In this document: piece after piece, positions 11,801 to 26,800 of the stretch
Layout: each line of letters opens with the position of its first letter
Numbering within the stretch: the stretch's first letter is position 1
Origin: Numida meleagris
Lineage: Eukaryota > Chordata > Aves > Galliformes > Numididae
DNA: 64,000 nucleotides
Reading direction: 5' to 3'
Assembly: GCF_002078875.1 (NCBI RefSeq)
Contig: NC_034409.1
Coordinates: 107,556,935-107,620,934, forward strand
Position numbers and translations under genes: made by a program
Notes under the pieces: model-generated
Database searches by the model: none
What the model saw: only the letters and a program-made list of their open reading frames with translations
What the model was told of the DNA's origin: nothing

Positions 11801-14800
11801 GTGTTATCGGGGACTCGCCAGCTTCCCGCACGCTGTCAGCGCTCAGAGCGGTGCCGGGGAGGACACGGGTGGCTCCGCTAAATCTCGCCACCGGACTCAC
11901 ACATCGTCCCGGTGCACGGTAAGCTTTCCTTGCCTCCTGGACAGGGCGCAGCGCTTGCTCGGTCAGATCTTCAGTGCTGGACTTGTCTTTTTTTAGGGGT
12001 GAGGAAACTGGGAAACGGGTCTTTGCGATGGGAACGGATGTCATCTTGCAGCCGGCTGCTCTGCAGGGAGTTGGGTTGCAGCAGGAACGAGGGGGTTTGC
12101 TGGGAGCCCCCCACTCGCTGAGCACTTGTTCCACTTCGGGAGCTGGGGAAGCAGGCAGAGCGCTTTGTGCAAAAATACTCCCGAGGAGTATTTCTGGCAT
12201 CAGATCTGAGGGGTTGCAAACCTTTTCAACAAGTACAGGAGCTGTTATTTAGGGGAATGTCGCGAGCGCTGGGCTGCATTTCTGCCTGATTCATTTTGTG
12301 CTGGTGCAGAAGTAGCTCAGGAAATACCACTGGGGTGTTTCAATGCATGGGGTGCTCACTCTCTTGCAGCGTGTGTACAAAGCATGCACACCTCTCTGCT
12401 CCCAGAGCACTGGAGCCCGGTGTCCTGGCTGGGAGATGCCCAAGGGATCTCTCACTGCCTCCACACCAGGTGGCTCCCAGCACCCCAGCACACTCCTAGC
12501 AGTTTTCCTGCAAGCTGCAGGCAGTGGGGGAAAGGTCGGGGCACAGCCCAACCTTCCTGCCCCAGTGCTGACCCCTCTCAGAGGACCAGAGTGCCTTTTT
12601 AATTCGTCATCAGAGCCTCGTCTCAGAGACACTGAATGCTTCTCTTTCCTGTGTAATTTTGTTCTCACATCTCCTGTTTGTTTGTTTCTTTAGAGAAAGA
12701 AGAATTGTTCCAGAATTTACTGGGACAGATTGCCGAGCAGTTCTCAAGGTAGGATGCTGAACGTCATCATTTATTTAAAATTCTGTTTCTTTTGTCAGCC
12801 AGAAGTGAAACACTGCTGGGAAGCAGAGGGGTGTTTAAGGTCTCTCTCCAGTCCCACTCCCACGCCACATTCAGGCCCCGTGCACGCACCCCTCCTGCTG
12901 AGAGCAGCGCAGTATCTTCAACCAGGAGCAGCCCTGGCTTCTCTTTGATCTAAAAAGGAGACCACATTTTAAATATAAATGCTCTTATTGTGCTTCTGCT
13001 CTCTTAGGAAACAAAATAAATATTTCAGTGCAGAACACGGAAACCATCGGATGTGTTCCATTTTACCCCTTTAGCACACGAAGCTCTCCCCTCAATGGAG
13101 ACTACCGAACATCCATAGAGCTGCTAATTTCACCCCAGCCGCTTTGCATAGGGCAGAACAACCCCACCACATCTCAGCAACACTCCAGGGTCACTCAGAG
13201 GAGAGCTCAGCCCCAGGACATTGCTGTTAGGAAGCGCTATGGGTTTGCCTTGGCTCCAGGGGGACACGACAGCAAGTCGCTGCCCACAGAGGGGTGTAGA
13301 GTCACAGTGCAATCCCAGAGCCATTGCCACGGGAAATCTCCTTTTCCTTATGGCAATCCCAAATGGTCTGATCAACCCTCTGAGAAGCACGGAGGGTTCA
13401 GGCAGTTGGCAGCTAGGGTGGACGCAGCGCTGACTGTATGACATTAACGCATGGGGGTTTTCTTTCCAGGGTTTTTAAAATCAATGAACTGAAAACGGAA
13501 GTAGCTAATCACTTGGCAATGCTGGAGAAAAAGGTGGAACGTGAGTGTCCCTTTGCTGCCATCGTGCCGTCCCATCCCGGGGCACCCCTCCTGCAACCCT
13601 GCCCTCCCCATCCCCAGTTCCGGCCCCCTTGCCACTCCATTATTTCTGATACTTCTATGGCACCCTCCTTCTTCTGCTTTTCCCTGCTGGGAATGGGGCT
13701 GGGCTGTTTTCCGTGCACAGCAGAGCAGACCCTGATCCCCACGGGACTACTTCTCACCGCTGCATGCCCGTGGGGTCCCATCTATGCCCGGGCCCACAGT
13801 GTGCAGCAGGCACACCGTATCGCTTCTAGCTCACCCAGCTCATTTGACACAGTTGTTTTTAGTTGCTGTGCAACAACAAAGTAAAGTTCATCTGGCCAAA
13901 GAGCTCCTTGTATTTCCAGGCAGCATCCCACTTCCATTCTTCAGAATGGGCCCAAGGAAAGCAGGGTAGGGGGGTGAATAAGGCACTGTCACATGGCCCA
14001 GTTTCAGCTGCCAAAGGCCACATCCTCATTGAGATGCAGCATTTAAACTTCCCAGCTGCAGAAAGGACTTTCTCACTGGGCAGGCTGGGGAAAAAAAAAA
14101 AAAAAAAAAAAAACTAAAAAATAAACCAACAAACCAACAACAAAGTTTCTGACTCATGGAAAGAGTTGTTTTCTTGAAATTTCTCCCAACCAGAAGCTAC
14201 CTTGACCCCACAGCTGCTCAGTGAAAGAGATGCCTTTGTCAGCAAAGCGGGGAGAAAAATGTCCTTCTCCAGGGACGGCCGCAGGGGAGCCCTCCCGGGG
14301 TCACCTCCATCAGCCCCAGGCTGTGTGGGCACCCAGCTGCTCAGTGTGGGGCCTCCAAACTGCCTCAGAGCCAAACCTGCAGCTCCCAGCTCCGGGCCTG
14401 AAAGGCAAAGCTGAGAGGGGGGAGAGGCCCCAACCCAAGCAGGGATCCCAGAGACGGCTGCAAGAGCCCTGCTGCAGGGCTGGACACAGCCCAAGGATTT
14501 CTTTAGACAGCACAGGGTCTTTTCAGAAGGTATTTCTTAATGCAGGATAATATAATGGGCCCTTCATCAGCACACATGACGAGGCCATTTATCATTTGCA
14601 ACCAAACTGGGAAAAGAATCGCGCTTTTGTTTTGCCTCCTTTGGAGATCCCTTTCCCACCACGCTCACGTGTGATCTCCAGGACTTCCCAGTGGGATGTG
14701 CGTGCAGAAACAAGTGCTCACAACAGCACCATCACCTCACACAGGCCATTTGCAGCCTCCTGTCCAGAGGCTGCATCACAGGGCTGTGTTTCAGGGATCT

Positions 14801-17800
14801 TTTAATGCACTTTTTAGACCCATTCTAAAGCCTGTGAGTTCTCCTTGGAAAAGTTCTCCATGCAAGGAAGGCACTGGCAATGATTCGTGCCATAGTTCCA
14901 CTTGCTCTGGAGCTGGCAAAACCCTTTACAATTCCTCAGCATCTCACATCTACCTTATGAACATAATTATGTAAATTCCCCGCTCCCCTGGAGAGGATTT
15001 GGAAGCAAGTTAAAGAGACTCAATAGGAAAAATGCTCAGGGCTGCCATTTTGCACCACATACCCTTCTCCCCTGTAGCTGCCTGCCCCCTGCCCTGTGGG
15101 GCTGTAACCTCGCTCTGCTCCCACCTCTTCCCGTGGGCGCCAGACACCATCTGGTTTCTGCCCTCACATTGAGATTGCCCAAAGAAGTTGCTTCCAACAA
15201 CTCTAGGCAAAAATGTGTGTTGATATGGAAATGGAATTTGGAAGCAGGTAGTATCTCCATAGTCAAGCATAAATCACAGAATCATAGATTTATAGAACTA
15301 CAGAATGGTTTGGGTTGGAAGGGATCTCAAAGCCCACCCAGTCCCAACCTCTGCTGTGGTCAGGGCTGCCCCCCACCAGCTCAGGCTGCCCAGGGCCCCA
15401 TCCAACCTGGCCTTGAGCGCCTCCAGGGATGGGGCATCCAAACCCTTTCCCTTCCCTCTCCTGATAGACAAAAATTTTGGCCTGGTTCAAACTCTTTTTC
15501 CCCTTTCCTAGTTCTTCATCCAAAATCAGCGTTTGCAGTTACCAGCACAAAGAAAGAGGGTCTCTTATATGCAGAGCTGTGCCCTTGCAAGGCAGCTTTT
15601 GATCACTTGGTTGCTCCTCTCCAGATCAGTGTGATTTTATGATTCTGTGATTCTAAACAAAGGAGCTGTGAAGTGACAGCATGTGACTGACACGGCCCTC
15701 ACAGACGATGCCATGCTCCGTCCTTGAGCATGCTGGTAGCTTGCAAGAGGGAAGAGAGGATATTCCACCCTCGCTTTGCATGGGGCTCTCCCAGCTGCAT
15801 GACCCGAAGCACTGCAGCACAATCAGGCAATCAAACTTCTTACCTCGTGGCTTTTCTAATTGCACAGAGAGGGGGTATAGGATTTTCTGCATCGCATGCA
15901 GAAATAACCTTTGATTACAACATTGATTGGCAAAAGCAAGTGACAGATCTTCAATACCCATAAAAATGAAATCAATGGTTGTAGCCAAAACTTTTCAACG
16001 TTTCTCTCTCTCCTGCAGTCTCACTTTGGTCTCTGCACCCAGTGATGCCTCTCATAGCCTCTCAGTGCTCCGCATGACCTTTCAAATTAAAACTTTTTAT
16101 CTTAATGGGAATTCTAATCCCGCTGGGATGCGCTTGCCGAGCTGCACTTATCATCCCATCGCAGGAGTGGTTTTGCTTGGGATTTCCCTTGATTCCTGCT
16201 CTACAGCAGAGAAGTGAAGGCATCAGAACAAGCTGGCTGCTGCTCACAATTGCGGGAAAGCTGAGGCGCTGAGGCCAGTCTGTGAATTAAAAGGCTCATG
16301 CTATTATCTAAAGTTGGCAGCCGAGAATGCCTATGGGGTTTCTTGACACACTGCTTTGGCAGCACCCGTGTGTGCGGGGCTCACCGGCAGTCTGGGCTGC
16401 CCTCTTATTGCAGCCCTTTGAAATTCTGCACAACTGTGAAAGGAGAGCCTTCGGATTTTGCCACGGTAACATCCCTGGTGTTTTCCTTTGTTGACAGTGG
16501 AAGGCCTGAAAGTTGTGGAGATAGAGAAATGCAAGAGCGACATTAAAAAGATGAGGGAGGAAATGGCAGCGAGAAGCAGCAGGTAAGTTCTTTGCCAGCC
16601 CTAGTAGAGCAATAGGCAGCAGCTTTCAGGCCCTCCTGCAACATTTCCGGAGGATCCAGCTGCCTGCCAGGCTTAGAAGTACGGGAGCAAGGAAAGAAAC
16701 ATTGCATGAATGTAATATTTGAGGATCCAGTGCCATTCATCTGTGAAAATAGTTGGGGCCATGTGAACAGAGAAACAGGTCTTGCAATGGAAAGTGATGC
16801 TTCACCATGCAGAATGGGAATTCTTCATCCAGATGTATGGGGAGAGGGGGAATGGGATGAGGGCTTCTGCAGAGTGCAGTGCTTCCATGGGAGCTGCATA
16901 GAGCTCAAGTTAGCTCCAGTAAGATTCAAACTACATTCTGAGAATAGGATAAATATGCATGTAACAGTTCTTCTAGTTATGATCTCATGCTATTATACAG
17001 TATCCATTTCAATTCTGACAAGAAATTGGGAAAGAACTTCCTAATTTGAGGGTTTGCTGCAGTTGTCAAGATCGGTTTTGCTGTAATTAAAAGAACAGCA
17101 GAAATAACTGCACTTTGCAGGGGATGTGCTCTCAGCCAAATTTAAGTAAGGCCAAATTTAGTCATCGTACTAGCATCACTGCAGAGTAATGCTATTAACC
17201 TCAGGAGACCTGCTCCAGATGCACACCAGCATGACAGATTGCAGGCTGCCTCATGTCCGCTCTAGGTGTGTGAGGAAATCATCTCCTCAGAAAAGTTGGG
17301 TAAAGCCAAAAAGCAATGCTTGCAAGTTCCCATTTGGCGGGCAGCTGCCACAAGCTTCAGGAAGTACAAGGCTGCCCCAGCAGCTGTGACTCATTCCTCT
17401 CCCAGGTTGCCTTTTTACAGCCTATATTCTGTAACACAAACAGCAACCTGGTAACAGAACAGCAGGAGCAGGGAGTGCTGCATCTGCCCTGCACAACTGG
17501 CCCCAGCCAGGCTGGCTCCTGGTGTTCCTTGTCTCCTGCTGTGAGCAGGGGCTCTAGGTGGCCTGGCTGCTATGAGGTCCCTGTTGGGAACTGCTGAGGA
17601 CAAGCCCTGTCTCCCCCTGTCAATAGAGCAAGGATCATAGAGTCATAGAATCATTAAGGTTGGAAAAGACCTCCAAGACCATCTAGTCCAACCATCAGCC
17701 CATCACCACCGTGCCCACTGACCACATCCCTGAGGATGAACAGCTATGTTCAGAAAAATCATCATGCATGTGAAATGTGCATCTCTACCCTGCAGAGCAG

Positions 17801-20800
17801 CAACCCCACTTGCATCCACTCAAATTGCTTTTTTTTTCCAGTCTGTTCTTGTGTTCACGCTGGCAGATGCTATTAGCATTACAGTGCACTTAAACTCATG
17901 ATCATTTGCAGATACAGATTCACATTTATAAAGGTCCAGTGTATCCCCACTCTGCTGTGTTCCCCAGTGTGGCCAGATGAAGGCTTTAACATCTTACTGC
18001 AGCTGGGAAATAGGGGCAGTTGGCTGGCCCCCCAGCTAGACCTAGCAGCTCCAATTAGAGCAAGGAGTGCCCCAATCTCACTATTTTTATCCCACTGACA
18101 CCCCTCACAGCAGAATTTTCAGGAAAAGGTTTTAGAAATGATGAAGACATTTTTTCTCCAGCTGATAATTCCCTTGCACAGGGCAGGGGGAGGCAGAGTG
18201 TGGTGAGGCCTTGGTACAGGCTGCGCAGAGAAGCTGTGGTGCCCCATCCCTGGAGGCGCTGAAGGCCAGGTTGGATGGCGCCCTGCGCAGCCTGAGCTGG
18301 TGGGGGGCAGCCCTGCCCATGGCAGGGGTTGGGGCTGGGTGGGCTTGGAGGTCCCTTCCAACTGAAATCATTCTGTGGTTCTGTGATTCTGTGGCCTAAC
18401 TCTGCTGGGAGATTCAGAAAAAAACGTGAGAAATTGTATCAGAGGTCAACGTTAAGAGCAGAAAAATAGAACTGATCAAATTCCCAACAGAAAGACAAAC
18501 ACTAAAAGAGATGCAAAATCTGTGAAATTCTGAAAAAAGGGTCAAATCATGTTAATGGTCGACTGTGGCTGGATTTGTTTGCCAGGAAGGTTGAAAAAAT
18601 GAGAAGAGGTGATCCAAACGCTGGGACTGGTGGGAGAAATGCAAAATGCAAGATCAACATCACATGAGAGTTATCAAAGCCCATGTGATCAGCCACTGAT
18701 GGAACATGTGCTGAGCTGAAAAGCATTAGGTGATTGCCAGGGGTGACACTATGGAGCCATCAGTTTTATTGTGCCCTTGTGGCTATGAAGCTGCTTCTGC
18801 AGCTGGCTACAAGTGCTGCAGCATAGATGTCCTGCAAAGGCTGTTGGCATCTCCCACCATCAGCTCTTTGCTCAGATGGGATAGAGCAAGATTGGTGCTT
18901 CTACACTCTGAGGAAGAGTAGGCAGCTGGCACATGTGTTAGTAGAATCATGGAATCATAGAATCATTTGAGTTGGAAGGAACTTTTAAAGGCCACCTAGT
19001 CCTACTCCCCTGTAATGAACAGGGACACCTACAGCTAGATCAGGTTGCTCAGCATCCCGTCATTCCTCACCTTGAGTGTCTTCAGGGTGGGGGCATCCAC
19101 CACCCCTCTAGGCAGCCTGTTCTAGTGCTAAGTAACCAGCTAGAAACCAGGAAAATGTTAATTACCTGTAATTGCTGGCAGTGACTCCCATTCTCCAGGA
19201 CTGGGGAGTCAAGTAGACCATGCCTGCTGAGTTTGGTGCCTCGGTGCTGGTATCCCACCTGAAGGAAGGCAGTTGAGTTGGTCTGGCCATCAGAACAAGT
19301 GGTGGTGACCAGTCCTGATACAGTCTTACGGTCTGCAAAAGGTCTCCATCATGGCATATGCAGACACAAAATGCTCACTAAAAGAAAAGTTACTTGGTTT
19401 AGGTAGAAGTGGTGGAGTATCTGTGCATGCTCTTCACTTCAATTCAAATTCATGGAGAAAGGGCAAGAAGGGCATTGGACCAGGAGAGAAAATCCTAAGG
19501 AGGATCACACTTTCTAAAGCTTCTGAGCAGCAGCAGAGTAGAAAGGAGAAGTTAGGAAAAGGCACGACTCTCCAGGCAATGCTAACTAAGAGACCTCAAT
19601 ACTTCTGGCAATTTTTGAATCACTGTGGTTTTTCATTCCCTGAATATTTCATTTCAGGACTACTTGTCCCTGCAAGTATAGCTTTTTGGATGAAAACAAG
19701 AGGCCAACTCCCCGGCGGGATGTGCCATCCTATCCAAAGGTATGGTGCAATGCTTGCTCTTACCATAACCCTGATAAGTGCTGGTTTACGATGCCTGCCT
19801 CCTCGCTGCCCATCTCCTACCTCTGCTAAACCCAGAGACTGATTCAAAATCCCTGGGAGCCAATGGAAAAGCTGTCATTGCCCATGGGAAGCTTACAGTT
19901 GGCTCCTCAGTAATTTTTAATTTTTGAAAGCTCATTTGTGTTTGAAGTGTTAATGAATATTTTGCATCTGTCAACATTAAATGCTGTTTTGTTTAGTTAC
20001 ATTTGTTTATTCTGCATGCTCATAGCAAATAATCGGAAAGGCCTATAGTGCTGTGCTCTAATTGAAAATAGTGCTGTTGCCAGGTTTCTCCTAATGGATT
20101 ATTTCTTAATTTAAAAAGTAATTTATGGGGATGCTTCACCTAAGGAAACAAAGAGAAAATGCAACACTGGATTCTCTCTAGGATGTTTCGCTCGTCCTGC
20201 AAAAAGTGGTTAGTGTATTTGCTAGAGAAAACTGCAGTACTTGAAGAAAAACATCCACAGGGCATGTAGAAATACAAACCTGCAGTGATGAATGTGAATG
20301 GAACTATGAAGCATACCAGACCTTTGATCCTTGCACCAGCAGCCGTTGTCCAAAGCAGGTTTTCAGAGCTACCAGGTGTGCTCTGCTCCATGCCCAGTGC
20401 ACACCTTGACAAAACACCAGCTCACTTGTGTGCAAATTGCACAAAGCTGGCTTGGCTGTTCTCAAGGCATGTAATGTGGACATGCATCCTTGCATATTGG
20501 TCTTCAGAGCTCTAGAAAGCAGCTTCACAAAACGCCTTACATTTCTTTTCATTAACTTTTGCCCAGTAGGCCTGTGTTCCTGATACTAACACATGTTTCC
20601 ATAAAATGTATCAGTTGTAAAACTGATTTCTTTCCCTAGATAAGCATATAGGTCAGATCAACTTCTTTTGATCTACTGCTACTATATTAGGACCTTGAAT
20701 TAGCAACGAGAGTTGTACTGAGTGACTGCAGGGTAAGCCAGTAGTCTGTATTGCCCAGGGACCAAAGCTCGCAGGGATTTTAGTTTCAGAAAGAGCTTAG

Positions 20801-23800
20801 CTTCTGTTAGATGAATTTAGTAGATTCATTACCAGTTGTCAGGGGCTGGATTTGTCCAGTTTCAAGTGAGGCTAAGAAGTGGTGGATCCACTGAAAGGAG
20901 ATGTTACCAAATAACAAATCAGTACAGCCAATTCACAGATTTCTTGCAGAACATCAGATTACATGAACATTATATATTCAGAAGCAAAAATAGCTGACTT
21001 CTTGAGAAGGAACATTCATCTTCAGTGTTATTCTTCCTCAAGTATCAGCAATCTGAGACTCATAAAACTTTCATTCACCTGCTCAGTGCAGTAAGCCCAA
21101 AATAATTAGAGACAGCCATAGTAAATGGGCCAATTAAAGCTACAAGGCTTTTGTGTCCCAGAAAGTCTCTGATTAACAGAGCTTCAAAAATGTGATTCAG
21201 GAGAGAGCAGCTATGGATTGGTCTTTTAACCCTCCACATTCCTTCTTTTTATTTCGTAAACAAACTGTAACTGACCGATGAGCTCCATTTTGTTCGAAGC
21301 CTCTAAGCATAACGATAAAAAATTGCTCTAACCATGCAGGCTGACAACCACTTTGGAAACATGGGCATTCTTGAACAAAATACTCTAAATGAGAGCATAA
21401 ATCACTCCAAAGCCAATATATCACATCCGCCAGCTAATTTAGCACTACAAGCACCAGCTCTGCAGCATCCCTCCAAGACCAGCTACACCGCGTGTCACAA
21501 TGCTTGGTGCTAGTGCAGCCAGGGACAGATCTGTGCTCTGTGCCCTTACGTCCCCTTACCAGATTTACCTTCAAGCCCACCCATAACACCTCTGCTCTCC
21601 TCTCTTTCTTCCAGACCCTTCTCTCCCATTTCCCAGGTAACAGTGGTAGGACAAGAGGGAATGGCCTTAAAGTTGCACCAGGGGAGGTTTGGGTTGGATA
21701 TTAGGAAAAATTCCTTCTCAGAAAGAGCGGTGAGGCAGTGGCACAGACTGCCCATGGAGGTGGTGGAGTCACCATCCCTGGAGGTGTTTAAGAACCATGT
21801 GGATGTGGCACTGAGGGACATGGTCAGTGGGCATGGTGGTGGTGGGTTGGTGGCTGAACTGAATGATGTTAGAGGTCATTTCCAGTTTAAGCTTCTATGA
21901 TTCTATCTCAGCCAACCAGCAGCCAGCCGCTGGGCAAGCAGAAGAAGATGCGTTGCTCTTTCCTTGGGAAATCCTGCTAAACCCGGTGTGGATGGGACCT
22001 GTTGAGGGGACCCTCACTGACTCTGGCTGCCTTTCTGTCCACAGTACATGCTATCCCAGGAGACCATAGAAGCACTTCGGAAACCAACATTTGATGTCTG
22101 GTTGTGGGAGCCCAATGAGGTACTCATGCCCTGCTAGCTGGGTTTACGCTCTTTCTGAGAGCCAGCAAGGTCAGAGGAATCCACTGAAATAGGCCAGAGC
22201 ATTTTTTCCTTCCCCTGCCCCTTGCTCAATGTACTTTCCTCATTTTCATTTCATGTCATAATACAGTACTTTTCCCTAACAGATGCCTGATATGCTGATT
22301 ATGATACTCCAACTCCTCTTTATTTTTCCTTTAATCTCTTCCTAGTAATGTCCCACAGTGACCACTGCACTATCATTGCTGCCACAGGAGCTCTCCTGTG
22401 CCGTTTGATCTGAACAAATCGATCCCTAGCAAAGTACATGCTTCAGGGCACCAGCACTAACTTTGGTTAAATCAATGGAGCTGCATGCTGCTGTATGAAG
22501 GCAGGCAGAGGTGCATGCATTGACTCACATCCTTTTAGGAAAGGGTTTTTCTGCAGTGCATTGTGAAGAGGCTGCATGAACTATCAGTCTTTACTTATTG
22601 ATTGATCTTATTTTCCTTATTACTGTTGCTGGGCAGTTCTAGCAGCATCTCCAGCTGCAATTACCAGTAATTAACTGTCAGTAATAAACTGTCTCAATAA
22701 GAAGCATACAAGAGTCATTCTGACTCAATCATAATGTGACAAGGAAAAACACCCCACACTCCTCCCACAGGAGCAGCCTATTTCCGGCAGGATGTTGCCT
22801 CTGGCTGATGGGAGAACAGAAGGACTCCCTGGTACCTTTGGGTCAGTCCCCCTGGCAGAGGCTGGCAGAGTGTCCCTTGGTCTGTGCCAAGCCAAGGCTG
22901 GTACTTGCTGCTTACTGCTCCCCCCCCACCCCTTTTCTCCATACCGCAGCCATACAAAATGGCTCGCTCCCAGATTTTGAATGGCTGTCAATTCTTTAAA
23001 ATGAGAGAGAATTACGACCTGCCAGGTGGACCACAGCGTTTTGGCTCATTGCTTTGGGCATTAAGAAAGAACAGGGACAAACCACAGACAAAAACCATTA
23101 TCTATGGATTCTTGTGTGCTGAGGCGTAGAGTTTTAGCACAGTAACTCATTCAGAGCACTAGGAAACACTATCTGGTGGCGTGAAGGAGGCTAACAGGAG
23201 GGTGAGGAGATCGGGCATGCTCTGTGAGGAGGCCTGCTGCTCTGCAGTAACATGCTGTGCAAGCATGGGAGCAGGGCACCATATGGGTTTGTCTCAGCCT
23301 TTCAGCTCTGGTTTATGTTTACAGGACATATTTCAATTCTGTCAATGCTTACTTACCAGTGAGCATCTGCCCATGTGCTCCATGTGGAGCAGGCAGGCTG
23401 CAAACCCTGATTTCTGCGGCTAGGAACAAGTCAAGGTGATCTACAGCAGAGTGCTGGCCATGTGGTGTGGCTTCAAATCTTGTAAGAAAGTCTTTCTGTT
23501 TGAATGACTCAAAGCCAGCCCCCTTGTTACTGCATGAACTCTGCATATTCCCTGGGTAAGCATACAAATTCAATAGATGAATTTTTTTTTTTTTTTTTTT
23601 TTTTGGAGAGTTTGAAAGAGACCCAGTAACAGAAACCTAACCAAAGAGATCTCCAAGGCCACATTTGTGACATTACATTCAACATATTAAAATTCCTGGA
23701 TCAGTCCACAGTCTGAGAACTGTAGTCTGAGAACAGAGAACAGGCCGATGTAGTGAATGCATTTTACCCTCTGTTGATTTTACTGTCAGAGATGGAAATA

Positions 23801-26800
23801 TAGATAACACACATTCCTGAACTGCCAGTAATCTGTTCGTTTCTAGTGGGTGGCAGCTGCTATGTGCCCAGATACCTAATTATTGATACCCTTCATCTGC
23901 AGTGTTTTCCAGCCCAGAAGATGAACTGGGAGCAGCAGTGCATGCATCCCCCTTCCTGCCACAGAGCAGATGCTCTCAGAGGAGCAGCCCACCTGCGCAT
24001 CGCAGCTGCAGGGAGTCCCAGCTAGAGCTTAGGGGAGTGAGTGCTCACGAACCTACAGTTTCGTAGCGTTGAAACCAGAGGTCTTCTTTTGAAAAGGGAA
24101 TCCATGTTAGGATAGTTGATCATAGAACACAAAAATTCCTGACAAGATATAGACGCATATCTAGAGCACACATTTCTTCAAATATACCTTGCTTGCTGCT
24201 GTCATTTTCTATATAACTAGAACCTCAGCCATTTCCATCACTGATTTAAATGAGCACTAGAACAAGACCATATCCCTCCTGAATTAGAAAAATGGTTATA
24301 CTTTTTCAAGAGAAGGAATTGCTGTGATTCACAAGAATCACAATTACTGAAGAAGGGGTACGACTCAAAGCTCAGCACAAAACCTATGAAGTCCATAACG
24401 ATCTGTCTACTTCAAAAAGCTCTCAGAGCCTCTCTGCCTCCCCTCTTGCACTGTCTTTAATTGTGCAATCTTCAAACATTTTTCTTTCATCTTGACAAGA
24501 GGGCCTTGCAATTACTCAGTGTGTACAGGGAGGAAATTCACTTTGCAACATATCATAAACTCAACTGACATTTACCAAGCCAATAACCTCTATGTTTGGC
24601 TACAGATGCTGAGTTGCTTGGAGCATATGTACCATGATCTTGGGCTGGTCAAAGACTTCAACATCAATCCTATCACACTGAAGAGGTGGCTGGTAAGTGT
24701 TTCAAATTGCTGGTATTTGCAATCTTTCTATTACAAAATCAATAAAATACTGAGGCAAGGAATTCATTTGGCTCGCACAAGTTATCCCACTGAAAGCAGA
24801 AAATTATACAAATTCTTAAAATTTAAGTCCTTCAGCAAATGTTTGCATTCCTGTGGTCACAGATCACAATTCTTATGACAATTTTTTAACTGCCTTGCAT
24901 TTGCTTGCTGAGCTTTCTATTGCAGAGAGCAGTTCATTTCAGTGAATACTCTTGGTACCTAATGGAAACGGAGATGGGTGTCTTCAGATATGGCCAAAAA
25001 AAACCACCCCAGTTTATAGATACCTAAAGGGTGGGAGTCCAGTGGATGTGGCCAGGCTCTTTTTAGTGACACTCAGTGACAGGTCAAGGGGAAACGGGCA
25101 CAGAATGGAACACAGGAAATTCCATACAAAAATGAGAAAGATCTCCTTTATTGTGAGAGTGACAAAGCACTGGCACAGGCTGCCCAGAGAGGTTATGGAG
25201 TCACCTTCTCGGGAGATATTCAAAACCCACCTGGATACTTTCATGTGTGACCTGCTGTAGGGAACCTGCTTTAGCAGGGTGTTGGATTCATGATCTCCAG
25301 AGGTCTCTTCCTACCCCTATGTTTCTGTGTTTCTGTGATTTGATGTGTTAAATCACAAGGAGTAAAAGAGCAAGACAAGATGGAAAAGGAATTGCTGAGA
25401 AGCTGAATAACTTTCTTGTCCTTAGTCTTTAATGTTAAGTATGTGGGAGAGAAGCAAGACATGAAAAGGGCAAGAGCATACTAAAACTAAGACGTCTGAA
25501 GAGGCACTGGAGCATTAAAAAATCAGTGTTATAGGATCCAAGGAGGAGCACAAAAAAAATTTACTAAAAATGTTAAGATTACATTGGCTTTCTCAGAAAA
25601 ACCCATTGTGTTCCTAGAGGACGAGGAACAGTAAATGTTCTGCCAAATTATTTAAGAAGGATCTGATGATATGAACTACAGTCAGTAAAACTTGCTCCTC
25701 CACTCGTCGAGCTGATCTAAATAAGAATTAAAAACATCATGTTCATTATATGGATATTTCATCTTATTCTGGTAAAGGGGAATTATGTCTCGACAGTCTC
25801 TCCTAACTACTTGAAGAGTATGCAGAGAATGGAGATGACTGCTTTGCATGATTACCCACGGAAAGGGCTTAACAAATTCCACAAGAAGGTGGCTAGGAAA
25901 CACAAAGCCTCATTTCAACAAGAACAGCAAGAGCAGCAGCGTGCACAGGGCAGAGGATGTCCCTGCTTGGGACGCTGCTGCAGGCTGATGCCAACAAGGC
26001 ATTAGAGTGATTAGAGACTGGAATAAGAGATGAAATGGACCAATGTGACCAGGTCTCCAGATAAGGATTAAGATTGGAGTTTATGTGTAGGGCTGGCTAA
26101 GCCATTTTAGAAGAACACCATGACTACATCAATTGAGAGAGAAAAAATGATCAAAACTGGGGAAATCTCTCCCCAGAGAAGGCAGATGAAAAGCTTAGTA
26201 GTGCAGGGCTTAAAAAGCAGATGAACAAAAGGGGTAGGATGAAACCCAATGTAATCAAGGCTAGCACAGAGCAGATAAAACAGAAAATTTCCACCTCCCG
26301 TCTCACAGCCTGAAAACACAGGAAACAAGGTGATATGTCAACACACATCAACATGCTACCCACAAGCACTACAGCAGGCAGCTTCCTGTTAGTTAGTCTG
26401 CATCCCCAAGTCATTTGTAAGCACTAGCATTTAAGAACAATGAGAGGAGCTTTTTATGTATTTTACACAAACCTACGGCAGAGTGAGGATTCCTCTCTCA
26501 AACAGCAGTTTCACAGAAGACTGATTAAAAAACCCCAAAGGACACTGCTTCCACTATGTTACCTCCCCAGGCATAGCGTGGGCACCACCTTGAACTTCAG
26601 TGGGTGAGAAAAAGCCACCACCTGCATACGCTTGCTTTCCTACTCCCACATCCACTGGCTATGGAAATGTTCCAGGAAGCAGAGGGAAGGATGACTAATG
26701 CTGCCCAGTCTCTACAGTGCTCTGAGTCAGGACTCCCCCGGGATGAGCAGAGCTCTGCTGTAGTATATACATCATGTCCCTCCATGCCGTACGGTGCCTG

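Noticed and set aside
11790..12200. 136-codon minus-strand open frame over the CpG-rich segment
   Set aside because: An open frame is expected in GC-rich DNA, and no homology was recognised. The segment is better explained as a regulatory region on the PDE9A strand.
14902..15642. 246-codon open frame on the plus strand
   Set aside because: Its second half runs through a minus-oriented CR1 copy, and the first half has no family resemblance.
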